Assembly: GCA_029553295.1 (NCBI GenBank) | Contig: JAKPCK010000109.1 | Coordinates: 1 to 64,000 of the forward strand | Direction of reading: 5' to 3' | DNA from: Deltaproteobacteria bacterium | GTDB lineage: Bacteria; Desulfobacterota; Syntrophorhabdia; Syntrophorhabdales; Syntrophorhabdaceae | Length of the DNA stretch: 64,000 nucleotides | Shown: positions 35,780-44,395 of the stretch, piece after piece | Position numbering within the stretch: position 1 is the first letter of the stretch | How the letters are laid out: every line of letters begins with the position of its first letter | Program-made: the position numbers and the translations under genes | The notes under the pieces: generated by a model | What the model was told of the DNA's origin: nothing | The model's database searches: none | Seen by the model: only the letters and a program-made list of their open reading frames with translations

Positions 35780-36846
35780 TGTTTTCTCACCTTCTGTGTC
35801 TGGAAATAGTGTCTTGATACAATCCTTGCCAGTTCAATGGGTGTAGGGATTACCCCCCCTGGTCTACCATAGAAGCTTATATGCCCCTTGCCCTCCAGTG
35901 CAAGCCTTACATCGTCTATCATCTGGCCTGTGGACATCTCGAATACAAAGAAATCAGTTATATATTTGGCAATCTCCTTTATCTTTTTCGAGGGAAAGGG
36001 CCAGAGTGTAATGGGCCTCAGTAGCCCTGCCCTGATATTATCCTGTCTTAATCTTTTTATAGCACCCTTAGCTATCCTTGCTGCAATCCCGTATGCCACC
36101 ACAACGATCTCTGCATCGTCTATAAGAAAGGTCTCAAAACGGACCTCGCTGTTTTCTATCCTCTGAAATTTTCTGTAGAGCTTCCAGTTATGCTCCTCCT
36201 CCTCTTTTGTGTCGAATAAAAGGGATCGGACCATCCTGGATGGCCTGTTGTCTGCCCCTGTAAGTATGTAGTCTTTTGGATAGTCCTTTATCTTTTTTAT
36301 ATTAGAGAAGTCTACAGGCTCCATCATCTGACCGAGCATACCATCACCGAGGATGATTACAGGGTTTCTGTATGCATCTGCCAGGTCAAAGGCAACAGGG
36401 ACGATATCTGCAAGCTCCTGAACAGAAGATGGGGCAAGGACAATTGTCCTGTAATCACCATGGCCACCTCCCCTTGTTGCCTGTAGGTAATCAGACTGGG
36501 CAGGGGATATATTGCCCATGCCGGGGCCGCCCCTCACCATATTTACTATAACAGCAGGGAGTTCATCTGCTGCGAGATAGGATATACCCTCTTGCTTGAG
36601 GCTGATGCCCGGGCTACTGGAGGATGTCATGGCCCTGGCCCCTGCAACGCTGGCACCCAGTACCATGTTTATAGCTGCAATCTCGCTCTCTGACTGGATA
36701 AAGACACCACCTGCCTCCGGCATCCTCTTGGCCATGTATTCTGTAAGCTCATTCTGGGGTGTAATGGGGTATCCGAAATAACAGGTGCAACCAGAAAGGA
36801 TGGCTGCCTCGCCAAGGGCAGCATTGCCACTCATGAGTCTCTTCAA
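35776..36846 (-). CDS. vorB: 2-oxoacid:ferredoxin oxidoreductase, alpha subunit (VorB type)
   Basis: 356 residues. GYPITPQNELTEYMAKRMPE, FIQSESEIAAINMVLGAS and MTSSSSPGISLKQEGISYLA match the VorB branch (3-methyl-2-oxobutanoate:ferredoxin oxidoreductase) more than KorA, judged by memory of the family. The complex turns branched-chain 2-oxoacids into acyl-CoA and reduced ferredoxin. Overlaps of 4 nt on both sides fix the order vorD-vorB-vorA-vorC. Confidence 0.9.
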   Translation of the reverse strand: MKRLMSGNAALGEAAILSGCTCYFGYPITPQNELTEYMAKRMPEAGGVFIQSESEIAAINMVLGASVAGARAMTSSSSPGISLKQEGISYLAADELPAVIVNMVRGGPGMGNISPAQSDYLQATRGGGHGDYRTIVLAPSSVQELADIVPVAFDLADAYRNPVIILGDGMLGQMMEPVDFSNIKKIKDYPKDYILTGADNRPSRMVRSLLFDTKEEEEHNWKLYRKFQRIENSEVRFETFLIDDAEIVVVAYGIAARIAKGAIKRLRQDNIRAGLLRPITLWPFPSKKIKEIAKYITDFFVFEMSTGQMIDDVRLALEGKGHISFYGRPGGVIPTPIELARIVSRHYFQTQKVRKQ

Positions 36847-37049
36847 TTCTTGAACACCTCTATAGCAACATCAGGGCAGACAAGGGCGCATGTGGCACAC
36901 CCTGTGCAACCTTTTTCATGGGAAAAGGAGACGACAAAATACCCTTTCATATTTAGCCTGTCAGAGATGGAAAGGGATCCTTTGGGGCAGAACTCTACAC
37001 ACAGGGAACACCCCTTGCATCGTTCATCGTCTATCTTTACTGTTATCAT
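36843..37049 (-). CDS. vorD: 2-oxoacid oxidoreductase ferredoxin subunit, 2x[4Fe-4S] (VorD type)
   Basis: 68 residues from ATG 37049 behind AAGGA; a longer reading from a TTG at 37085 would start about at the transcription start and is unlikely. Two CxxCxxCxxxC motifs (CKGCSLCVEFC and CTGCATCALVC) bind two [4Fe-4S] clusters that drain electrons from the VOR core. First gene of the VOR operon, 47 nt downstream of the -10 box of a near-consensus promoter. Confidence 0.93.
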   Translation of the reverse strand: MITVKIDDERCKGCSLCVEFCPKGSLSISDRLNMKGYFVVSFSHEKGCTGCATCALVCPDVAIEVFKN

Positions 37050-37095
37050 CTGTTCCTTGACCTTCGTACCCTTGTCTGATAGCAAAACGCAAAAG

Positions 37096-37123
37096 AGTAT
37101 ATCAATTCCATGATGTTTGTCAA
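37096..37123 (-). promoter_or_regulatory. Promoter of the vorDBAC-ACT operon
   Basis: On the minus strand TTGACA (37123-37118), a 16-nt spacer and TATACT (37101-37096). It is back to back with the plus-strand promoter at 37136-37164, with only 12 nt between the two -35 boxes, so one bound regulator could affect both. Confidence 0.75.
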
Positions 37124-37135
37124 ATTTTTTATCTA

Positions 37136-37164
37136 TTGACAGGCAGGGATACTTTATTTATACT
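37136..37164 (+). promoter_or_regulatory. Promoter of the envelope operon
   Basis: TTGACA (37136-37141), a 17-nt spacer and TATACT (37159-37164), one of the closest sigma-70 matches in the window. The first gene starts at 37199. Confidence 0.8.
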
Positions 37165-37198
37165 CCATTAAAAGCATTGTGGCATATTAGGGGCTTAT

Positions 37199-37399
37199 AT
37201 GAATATTTTGAAGATTTTTATCCTCCTTACGGTAATCTCTGCTATATCCATGGGCTGTTCATCCGTTTCAGTTAAAGATATAAAGGATATGGACCCGTTT
37301 TTGAGGGGTAAGACATCAGGATACGACAGTATAAAAATCCAGGGCACTGGTGTCATTTATTCAAACCTTGACGAAGATATAGCCTGCCCCTTGTCTTGA
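37199..37399 (+). CDS. Small lipoprotein (66 aa)
   Basis: MNILKIFILLTVISAISMGC is a lipoprotein signal peptide with lipobox SMGC, leaving a mature peptide of only about 47 residues: SSVSVKDIKDMDPFLRGKTS and a short end. I do not recognise the family. It is the first gene behind the strong promoter at 37136 and lies 9 nt before the first glycosyltransferase, so it belongs to the envelope operon. Confidence 0.7.
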   Translation: MNILKIFILLTVISAISMGCSSVSVKDIKDMDPFLRGKTSGYDSIKIQGTGVIYSNLDEDIACPLS

Positions 37400-37408
37400 T
37401 AGTCCCCA

Positions 37409-38395
37409 TTGAAGGTATCATTTCTTATACAGGGTTTTAATGTAGCGGCAAGTAGATACAGGGTTATCCAGTATCTCCCCTTTTTAAAGGCCCGCCATAT
37501 CCCTTATGAGGTACAGGAATTTCCTGCAGGGATAAAAGACTGGATCAGATACCTGAAGGGCCTTGAATCAGTGGATATTGTTTTTGTCCAGAGGAAACGT
37601 CTGCCCATCTATGTCCTTCTCTATCTAAGACAATTGAGGAAAAAGATTGTCTATGACTTTGATGATGCTGTCATGTTCAGAAACTCCCTTGCCCGAAATC
37701 CTTATTCGAGGAGGAGGCAGATGAGCTTCAAGAGGATGCTGGGATTTACAGACCTTGTTATTGCAGGCAATGGATTTCTCAAATCCGAGGCATCGAGATA
37801 CCACAGGGATGTAAGGATACTGCCGACACCCATTGACGCCAGTAGATACAGTGAGAAGGAATACAGAGAAGGGGATTTTGTAAACATTGGCTGGATAGGT
37901 GACCACGGGAGTATCCATTATATGGAGAGCTATAAGGATGTATGGGAGGGGCTTGGCAAAAGATACAGGGATAAGGTGGCCCTTACCATAATATGCGATA
38001 CATTCATAGAGACGAGAGATATAAAGCTGAACAGGGTTCAATGGAGATATGAGACAGAGATAGAGGAGCTAAAGAAGCTGGATATTGGTGTTATGCCCCT
38101 TTTTAATGATCTGTGGTCCATGGGCAAGTGTGGTTATAAGATTATCCAATATATGGGTGTGGGTGTTGTATCTGTGTGCACACCTGTTGGGATAAACAGG
38201 GATGTGGTAGAAAATGGTGTAAACGGTCTATGGGCAACTACAAAGGATGAATGGGTGGAATGCATATCCATGCTTGTGGATGATTACAGTTTAAGGGTTG
38301 ATATGGGTAGAAAAGGTAGAGAAAAGGTCATGGGACATTATACTGTCCAGGTGTGTGCCCCCCTTCTGATGGATTGGCTGGAGGGGCTTTTATGA
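37409..38395 (+). CDS. Glycosyltransferase, GT4-like (first of a tandem pair)
   Basis: 328 residues starting at TTG 37409 (MKVSFLIQGFNVAASRYRVI). It has the two-lobed GT-B outline: YDFDDAVMFRN in the N-lobe, and in the C-lobe the donor-binding part VMPLFNDLWSMGKCGYKIIQYM followed by ENGVNGLWA. It transfers a sugar from a nucleotide donor, probably in LPS or capsule assembly. The next gene is a clear paralogue; its ATG overlaps this TGA by 4 nt. Confidence 0.87.
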   Translation: MKVSFLIQGFNVAASRYRVIQYLPFLKARHIPYEVQEFPAGIKDWIRYLKGLESVDIVFVQRKRLPIYVLLYLRQLRKKIVYDFDDAVMFRNSLARNPYSRRRQMSFKRMLGFTDLVIAGNGFLKSEASRYHRDVRILPTPIDASRYSEKEYREGDFVNIGWIGDHGSIHYMESYKDVWEGLGKRYRDKVALTIICDTFIETRDIKLNRVQWRYETEIEELKKLDIGVMPLFNDLWSMGKCGYKIIQYMGVGVVSVCTPVGINRDVVENGVNGLWATTKDEWVECISMLVDDYSLRVDMGRKGREKVMGHYTVQVCAPLLMDWLEGLL

Positions 38396-39345
38396 AGAGG
38401 ATAGTATTTTTGACCCATGCCAACCCCCAGGGATACAGGATACAGCAGTATTTCCCATATCTTGCCAAAAGGGGTTTTGAGGTGGAGCTTATAACCACAA
38501 GGACAGTTTTTTTAAAGACCCTTCCTGCTATTCGCTCTGCCCATGCAGTTTACATACAGAGGCTCCTTTTTGACCCCATAAAATTTGCCCTGTTAAGGGC
38601 ATCAGCAAAGAGGCTCATATATGATTTTGATGATGCAGTCATGTTCGGTTCAAGGGGTATAAGCCCAACAAGGGTAAGGAAGTTCAGGAATATGGTGTCA
38701 AGGGCTGATCTCGTTCTGGCAGGAAACCATTTCCTCCTTCAGGAGGCAAAAAAATACAGAAAAGATAATGTATTCTATGTCCCCACTGTTGTAGATATTA
38801 ATGATTACCCTGTAAAGACCCATAATGAAAAGACGCAGGTGATTGCAGGCTGGATAGGGAGCGCATCTACCTTGAAATACCTTGATATTATAAGATTGCT
38901 TATCCTGGAGGAAAGACAGTCTATCTCAGGGGTGGTATTCAAGGTCATTGCCGACAGGGCACCGGAGATAAAAGGGGACATATTATTTGAGAGGTGGACA
39001 AAGGAAAGGGAAAAAGATGCGCTTTTGAGTCTTGATATAGGGGTTATGCCTCTATCGGATGATATATGGTCTAAAGGAAAGTGCGGTCTTAAACTCATCC
39101 AGTATATGGCAACTGGCCTACCCTCTGTTACACACCCGATAGGCGTCACAGAGGAGATGATAGAGGACGGTGTAAACGGTTTTCTAAGGTCAGATATACA
39201 GGGATGGAGGTCTGCAATAGAGGGGCTCTCCAGGGATGTGGACCTGAGAAGAAAAATGGGCATGGCAGCAAGGGAGGTGGCAGCGGACAGATACTCCCTC
39301 CATGTGTGGGGGCCAAGGGTAAGCGAGCTTATTGATAGCCTATGA
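38392..39345 (+). CDS. Glycosyltransferase, GT4-like (second of a tandem pair)
   Basis: 317 residues from ATG 38392, which overlaps the previous stop (ATGA). It shares YDFDDAVMF, LDIGVMPLSDDIWSKGKCG, KLIQYM and EDGVNGF with its neighbour, showing an older tandem duplication that has since diverged, so the two likely add different sugars in one glycan. A 4-nt overlap with the tandem kinase follows. Confidence 0.87.
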   Translation: MKRIVFLTHANPQGYRIQQYFPYLAKRGFEVELITTRTVFLKTLPAIRSAHAVYIQRLLFDPIKFALLRASAKRLIYDFDDAVMFGSRGISPTRVRKFRNMVSRADLVLAGNHFLLQEAKKYRKDNVFYVPTVVDINDYPVKTHNEKTQVIAGWIGSASTLKYLDIIRLLILEERQSISGVVFKVIADRAPEIKGDILFERWTKEREKDALLSLDIGVMPLSDDIWSKGKCGLKLIQYMATGLPSVTHPIGVTEEMIEDGVNGFLRSDIQGWRSAIEGLSRDVDLRRKMGMAAREVAADRYSLHVWGPRVSELIDSL

Positions 39346-40757
39346 AGCCTGTAAACATTAATGAAATAGATTGGTTTCTCCATGATCATGAAATGGCAGA
39401 ATGCCTGAGGGATATTAAGCCCGGTGATATAAGCAGGAGGGGATATAAGGTCTTTTCTTTCAAGGGAGGGCAGTTTTTTCTAAAATCATTTAGAGAAAAA
39501 GGTCTCTCAGGTCTTATAAGGGGTAAGATAGCTCCCAGGGGGAAAAAGGAATATGATATGGGCAGAAGGCTCAGTGCACTGTCTATATTAACCCCTGCAC
39601 CTAAAGGTTACGGGATAGCAAAGGCAGGCTCTTATATTATCCAGGAATTTATCCCAGGCATAAGCCTCCTCCATGGCCTTGAGATTTCAAGGGATAGGGA
39701 GGTGCTCATCAAAGGGCTTGCCCGGCTGCTTGCTAAGCTAAAGGCACATAAGATAAGACACAATGACCTCCACATTGAAAATATAATAATTTATAACGAT
39801 GAGCTGTATCTTATAGACCTCCATAAGATGTCAGTAAAAAAGGTCTTTACCGAGGAGGACGAGCTATCCAATATATCCCATAGCCTTGCCATGGTCTATA
39901 CAGGGATGACAGAGAAAGAGAAGGGTATTTTTTTTAAAGAGTATGGAAACGAGGGTATAAGGGAAAAGACAGAGGCTGCTATCCGTGCCATGAGGATAAG
40001 CTGGGTTGAGAAGAAAAAGGCCAGGGCCTTTGATGAGACATCCATCGTAGAAAAAAAGGGTAATATCCTTTATATGAAGGGTATGGATGCCATAGGAAAT
40101 GGTGTATTTGTGGAGACCATGAAATCAGACAAGAAGACAGAGGTCTTAAGATACACCGACCATATAAGAAAACTGTACAGAAACCAGAGGAGGCTTAAAA
40201 AGGCCTGGCAGTCCAGTGTTGTTCTGGCATACATGGGTTTAAATATCACACCAAAGGTATACTTTTTTAACCCCCCTTCTTTTTTTTCTTGGGGTTTTAT
40301 AGCCATGGAAGACCTTAAAGGGAAAGGGGAAGAACTGGACAGATTCCTGGATGGGGCATACTCAGATATGGGTATCTTTGAGAGACGTGTCTTTATTGAC
40401 AGGCTTGCCAGCTTTTTCAAGGGTTTTTTGAGGATGGACATAATCCATATGGACCTGAAGGGATGCAATATCTTTGCTATAAAAGATAATGGCTTTCTCC
40501 TCCTTGACCTTGAGGACATTACATTCAGAGAGATGGACAGTAATACACTGGCAAGGATGCTCATCCAGCTCAATACAACAATCCCTGTAAAGGTTAGATA
40601 TACAGACAGGATGAGGTTTTTTTTAAATATTACAGAGGGTCTAAGGTTAAATAGAAAGGATGTTGCCAGGGTGATAGCAAGGACCTCCCTGGAGATGGAG
40701 GTGGTCTACGAGGGTATGGGGGGGTTAAAAAGAGAGACTTTTAAGACTATGAGGTAA
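39342..40757 (+). CDS. Tandem two-domain LPS-kinase-like protein (KdkA/WaaP/RIO-like fold twice)
   Basis: 471 residues in two kinase-like halves. The first has an ATP-lysine candidate in FFLKSF, the catalytic loop HNDLHIEN (H140, D142, N147) and the metal Asp in LIDLH (D159). The second has MEDLKGKGEELDR as hinge, HMDLKGCN (H369, D371, N376) and LLDLED (D389). Both catalytic loops look intact, so both halves may be active. Single-domain relatives phosphorylate heptose or KDO in the LPS inner core. Overlaps of 4 nt with the second glycosyltransferase fix it in that operon. I do not recall a named family with this duplication. Confidence 0.8.
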   Translation: MKPVNINEIDWFLHDHEMAECLRDIKPGDISRRGYKVFSFKGGQFFLKSFREKGLSGLIRGKIAPRGKKEYDMGRRLSALSILTPAPKGYGIAKAGSYIIQEFIPGISLLHGLEISRDREVLIKGLARLLAKLKAHKIRHNDLHIENIIIYNDELYLIDLHKMSVKKVFTEEDELSNISHSLAMVYTGMTEKEKGIFFKEYGNEGIREKTEAAIRAMRISWVEKKKARAFDETSIVEKKGNILYMKGMDAIGNGVFVETMKSDKKTEVLRYTDHIRKLYRNQRRLKKAWQSSVVLAYMGLNITPKVYFFNPPSFFSWGFIAMEDLKGKGEELDRFLDGAYSDMGIFERRVFIDRLASFFKGFLRMDIIHMDLKGCNIFAIKDNGFLLLDLEDITFREMDSNTLARMLIQLNTTIPVKVRYTDRMRFFLNITEGLRLNRKDVARVIARTSLEMEVVYEGMGGLKRETFKTMR

Positions 40758-40828
40758 CAGATAGGGGCCTCTTAAAAAAATACAGAGCTATTGCGAGTTG
40801 GTTTTAAAGGATAAACATAGGGTTTGAG

Positions 40829-42196
40829 ATGACACTATCCATAGATGAAATAAAAGGTAAGATAAGGGCAACAAGGCTTTTAAAAGGATTAAAGGGTAAG
40901 GCCATAAAAGGCCATGCCTATCTTGTAGGGGGCTCTATAAGGGAGTTGTGTCTATCCGCCATACCAAAGGATTATGACTTTGTGCTCACCCATGGAGAAG
41001 ATATTAGGGTATTCGAGGAGCTGGCAGGAAACCATTCCTTTGTCATAGGAAAAAAACCCATCCATACTTACAGGATTGTCAAGGATGATATAAACATGGA
41101 CATCACTGTTATGGATACAACATTGGATGAGGATATAAAAAGGAGGGACTTTACCATAAATGCCATGGCCTATGACATAAAGAATGATGCCTTGATAGAC
41201 ATGGTAGGTGGGCTGGATGATATAGAAAAAAGGGTAATCAGGCATATCAGAAAGGAAAACCTCATTGATGACCCTTTGAGGATGCTGAAGGCAGTCCGTC
41301 ACTTCGCCACCCTTGATGATTTTAAGATCCATGATGGGCTTATGGATGCCATTTTTGAACTCAAAGGTCATATAAAAAAGGTGGCACAGGAGAGGATAAA
41401 ATACGAGCTCGATCAGATAATAGCTTCACAAAGAGGCTTTGATGCCATTAAGATAATGGAGTCTACAGGCCTGCTCTTTGAATTATTTCCCGAACTCTAT
41501 GAGTTGAAAAAACTGGATGAGGAAAAGAGATTAAAGCTTGAGACACTGGGACACACTATAGATGGATTCAGATACCTTACCCAGTATAGCAGCATATACA
41601 GTGTTGATAAAAAGGGTATCCAGATGGTAGGTTATGCCCTTTTATTTCATGACCTGGGAAAGGCCCAGACATTCTCCTACGATGAGGACAAAAAGGCTGT
41701 CCATTTTTACTATCATGAACGGTTCTCTGAAGAGATGGCTACAGCCATCATGGAGAGGATGAGATTCAGTTCCCAGGAGATAAAGACGATAAAAACACTT
41801 ATAAAAAACCATATGAGGATATTCCTTATAAGTAGCAATGATACAACGGAGAGGGCAATAAGGCGGGTTGTATTCAAGATGGGGGAACTTACTCCACTGC
41901 TTATTCTTTTGACTATATGCGATATGTATGGGAGTTCAGGGGGTGAGGACAATGAATCCACTGAACAGGTAAGGGCAGTTTGTGATGGCATATTTGAAGG
42001 CTTTAAAAAATGGCAGGAAGAGCCTCTTCCCAGGCTAATAAACGGATATGACCTCATGTCTATTGGGTTTAAAGAGGGTCCACCTGTGGGCAGGTGTCTC
42101 ATGGAGATACAGGAGAGACAGGTATCCGGGGAGATAAGGGATAGGGATGATGCCATTGAGTATGCAAAAAAGTGGCTCACTCAATTACAAAAATAG
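40829..42196 (+). CDS. CCA-adding enzyme/poly(A) polymerase-like nucleotidyltransferase with HD domain
   Basis: 455 residues of class II nucleotidyltransferases. The head has VGGSIRE (33-39), the metal pair DYD (48-50) and RRDFTINAMAYD, followed by the neck IDDPLRMLKAVRHFA and LFELFPEL. A C-terminal HD domain carries FHDLGKA. It either adds the 3' CCA of tRNAs (or only part of it) or polyadenylates RNA; sequence alone does not decide. It follows the kinase gene by 71 nt on the same strand. Confidence 0.9.
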   Translation: MTLSIDEIKGKIRATRLLKGLKGKAIKGHAYLVGGSIRELCLSAIPKDYDFVLTHGEDIRVFEELAGNHSFVIGKKPIHTYRIVKDDINMDITVMDTTLDEDIKRRDFTINAMAYDIKNDALIDMVGGLDDIEKRVIRHIRKENLIDDPLRMLKAVRHFATLDDFKIHDGLMDAIFELKGHIKKVAQERIKYELDQIIASQRGFDAIKIMESTGLLFELFPELYELKKLDEEKRLKLETLGHTIDGFRYLTQYSSIYSVDKKGIQMVGYALLFHDLGKAQTFSYDEDKKAVHFYYHERFSEEMATAIMERMRFSSQEIKTIKTLIKNHMRIFLISSNDTTERAIRRVVFKMGELTPLLILLTICDMYGSSGGEDNESTEQVRAVCDGIFEGFKKWQEEPLPRLINGYDLMSIGFKEGPPVGRCLMEIQERQVSGEIRDRDDAIEYAKKWLTQLQK

Positions 42197-42361
42197 ATCT
42201 TATCAGTATTATCTTATAATTTTTTTGATTCCTGTCACTCTCTTACAGGTTACCATTGAAATCATCAATTTTATATATGAAATGAGCCCCATAATAATAC
42301 ACATTACATGTGGTAGGCTTGATTTATGCCAAGAGGAAAATCAGTAGAGCCAACAAATATA

Positions 42362-42391
42362 TTGACTAATCAAATACAAAGGTGATATTTT
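42362..42391 (+). promoter_or_regulatory. Candidate tatA promoter
   Basis: TTGACT (42362-42367), an 18-nt spacer and TATTTT (42386-42391), followed by AAGGAGAAG and the tatA ATG at 42410. The -10 is weak and the leader would be short. Confidence 0.4.
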
Positions 42392-42409
42392 TAAATAAGG
42401 AGAAGAAAG

Positions 42410-42610
42410 ATGTTCGGTCTTGGAATGCCAGAGCTTATAGTAATAATGGTAATTGTCTTGATTATATTTGGTGCAGGTAAACTTGCAGATGTCGGGGGCG
42501 CCCTTGGTAAAGGCATAAAGAATTTTAAAAAGAGCATGAAGGAGCCTGACGCCATTGATGTGACCCCGAAATCAGAAAACGACAAAGATAAACCAATAGA
42601 ACCGAAATAA
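42410..42610 (+). CDS. tatA: Twin-arginine translocase subunit TatA/TatE
   Basis: 66 residues: a short N-tail, one membrane helix ([20 protein letters not shown]) with the conserved FGxxKL hinge, an amphipathic helix ([16 protein letters not shown]) and a polar tail. TatA forms the pore for folded proteins exported by TatC. The only tatC in the window is 12 kb away at 54710, and no tatB is seen, so this could be a bifunctional TatA. Confidence 0.94.
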   Translation: MFGLGMPELIVIMVIVLIIFGAGKLADVGGALGKGIKNFKKSMKEPDAIDVTPKSENDKDKPIEPK

Positions 42611-42663
42611 GCCCTGCTTTTTAAACAATCAATCCTTTTTTATTTTGAAAAGATACCCCTACA

Positions 42664-43638
42664 ATGGAAATCTTAAATGGTCTTGATTTCTCATCCATAC
42701 TAAGGGCAAAACAATTGCTGGAAAAAGGCGGTGTTGTTGCCTTTCCCACTGAGACCGTCTATGGTCTCGGTGCAGATGCCTTAAATCCATATGCAGTGGC
42801 AAAGATTTTTGAGATAAAAAGAAGACCCAGATTTGACCCCCTCATAGTCCATATAGACAGGAGGGAATGGCTTGAGGAGTTATCATCAAATCTGCCGAAA
42901 AAGGCACTATTGCTCACCGAGAGATTCTGGCCCGGCCCACTTACCATAATCCTAAAAAAAAGACCCATCATCCCGGATATAGTTACAGCAGGTCTATCTA
43001 CTGTTGGGATCAGGATGCCTGCACACCCTGTAGCACAGGAGCTGATAAGGAGCCTTAATAGACCCATTGCAGCCCCCAGTGCCAATCCTTTCGGCTATAT
43101 AAGCCCTACAATGGCAGACCATGTAGCCCATATGCTAAAGGACAGGGTAGAGGTTATTTTAGACGGGGGCAAGAGCGTCTTTGGCATAGAATCAACCATA
43201 GTCTCATTTCTGGATGATAGTGTTTTTATCAACAGACACGGTGCCATAAGTGCAGAGGAGATATCCGATGTTATAGGGCCTGTCCTTGATGCAAAAGATA
43301 AAGGGGTTTGCGAATCCCCGGGTTCGCTCCCATACCACTATTCACCCCATAAACCCTTGAAGATTGTCAACTCACCCTTAGAGATAGCTACAGAAGATTC
43401 ATCCTTTTTGTCTTTTAAAAGACCTTTAATAAGGGTTATCTCAAGATATGTGAGGATACTCTCTGAACAGGGTGACCTAAGGGAGGCAGCGGCAAATTTT
43501 TTCTCTTATCTTATTGAACTGGATAAAAAAGATGTGGGTATTATATACGCCGAGCGGATCCCAGAGAAGGGACTCGGAAAGGCAATAATGGAGAGATTGA
43601 AAAAGGCGTCAAAAAAACATACACACACAACCCTTTGA
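42664..43638 (+). CDS. tsaC: L-threonylcarbamoyladenylate synthase (TsaC/Sua5)
   Basis: 324 residues, the long Sua5 form: a YrdC-like domain (GGVVAFPTETVYGLGADAL, KRRPRFDPLIVHI, ARPGPLT-like WPGPLTIIL, GIRMPAHPVAQEL, APSANPFGYISPT) and a C-terminal Sua5 domain (SPGSLPYHYSPHKPL). It makes the threonylcarbamoyl-AMP used for the universal t6A37 modification of tRNAs. Lies 53 nt after tatA on the same strand. Confidence 0.95.
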   Translation: MEILNGLDFSSILRAKQLLEKGGVVAFPTETVYGLGADALNPYAVAKIFEIKRRPRFDPLIVHIDRREWLEELSSNLPKKALLLTERFWPGPLTIILKKRPIIPDIVTAGLSTVGIRMPAHPVAQELIRSLNRPIAAPSANPFGYISPTMADHVAHMLKDRVEVILDGGKSVFGIESTIVSFLDDSVFINRHGAISAEEISDVIGPVLDAKDKGVCESPGSLPYHYSPHKPLKIVNSPLEIATEDSSFLSFKRPLIRVISRYVRILSEQGDLREAAANFFSYLIELDKKDVGIIYAERIPEKGLGKAIMERLKKASKKHTHTTL

Positions 43639-43752
43639 TAATCAAAGGTGTTTGTGTTAATATAGTGAAATGGAAAAAACGACATCCCTTAATCTCAGGA
43701 TCTTGATAGTTATTGAAAACATTAGAAATTTTTTTTGCATAACCCTTAGGCA

Positions 43753-43839
43753 AAATGCAAAAATTGCATTTATTATCAAGAGGTTATTGAGATACACCTA
43801 CAATTTTTTCACATGTTTTCCACAAAAAATGTGGAAAAC
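43753..43839. repeat. Two AT-rich inverted repeats before the small lipoprotein gene
   Basis: AAATGCAA (43753-43760) with TTGCATTT (43764-43771), and GTTTTCCACA (43815-43824) with TGTGGAAAAC (43830-43839), a perfect 10-bp arm pair around AAAAA. The second contains TTTTCCACA twice in opposite orientation, one base from the DnaA-box consensus, and it covers the likely ATG of the next gene (43829). Confidence 0.5.
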
Positions 43840-44143
43840 TAAAAAAAGCCCTTTATTTGTAAAGGCATATATTATACTCCTTATAGTGCTGGTTCTATCT
43901 GGATGCAGCTATTTTAAGGGGACAAAAAAACAGGATGAAAAGGGCATGGAAAACGCCTTAATATCTATGAACGAGGACCAGATTAGACAGAGATACGGAG
44001 AGCCTGATATGGTAAGCAAGACAACATCTGATACCATACTATGGACCTACAGGCCATCCTGGAAGATTATACCGGACAATAAGGACACCATGTATATAGA
44101 GTTTGATAAAGGAAGGGTAATAAAAGTCCTTAAGGTGAGGTGA
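43829..44143 (+). CDS. Small lipoprotein (104 aa), BamE/SmpA-like in outline
   Basis: From ATG 43829 the protein begins MWKTKKSPLFVKAYIILLIV and has lipobox LSGC. The mature part (GMENALISMNEDQIRQRYGEPD and then an aromatic beta-hairpin, ILWTYRPSWKIIPDN) has the helix-turn-GxP-strand outline of BamE/SmpA-like lipoproteins; assignment by outline only. No ribosome site is evident because the start lies in a hairpin. The frame stays open for 53 codons further upstream (from 43670), but that stretch has no signal peptide. Confidence 0.62.
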   Translation: MWKTKKSPLFVKAYIILLIVLVLSGCSYFKGTKKQDEKGMENALISMNEDQIRQRYGEPDMVSKTTSDTILWTYRPSWKIIPDNKDTMYIEFDKGRVIKVLKVR

Positions 44144-44146
44144 GAT

Positions 44147-44395
44147 ATGCTTTGTGAAAAGTGTCAGGCTGAGATAGAGACAGTAACATGTAATAAATGC
44201 GGTGAGGCCATAATACCCATTGGTAATTATTGCTATCTATGCGGGGCTGATTTGAGATTAAAAAGTAATGGAGAGGAAGGGGAAGATACAATAGACCTAT
44301 CCAGCAGGATCCTCTGTAGCGACGGGACATGCATTGGTGTGGTAGAAAACGGGGTGTGCAAGCTATGCGGAAAGCCTTACATCCCGGAGACATAA
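44147..44395 (+). CDS. Zinc-ribbon protein (82 aa)
   Basis: Eleven cysteines, mostly in CxxC pairs: C3/C6, C15/C18, C29/C32, C71/C74, plus C57 and C62. The first four pairs would make two zinc ribbons (CEKC, CNKC and CYLCGADL), and the end reads CKLCGKPYIPE. Such small proteins are usually rubredoxin-like or double-zinc-ribbon modules that contact proteins or nucleic acid. Only 3 nt after the lipoprotein and overlapping the TPR lipoprotein start by 31 nt, so it belongs to that cluster. Function unknown. Confidence 0.75.
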   Translation: MLCEKCQAEIETVTCNKCGEAIIPIGNYCYLCGADLRLKSNGEEGEDTIDLSSRILCSDGTCIGVVENGVCKLCGKPYIPET

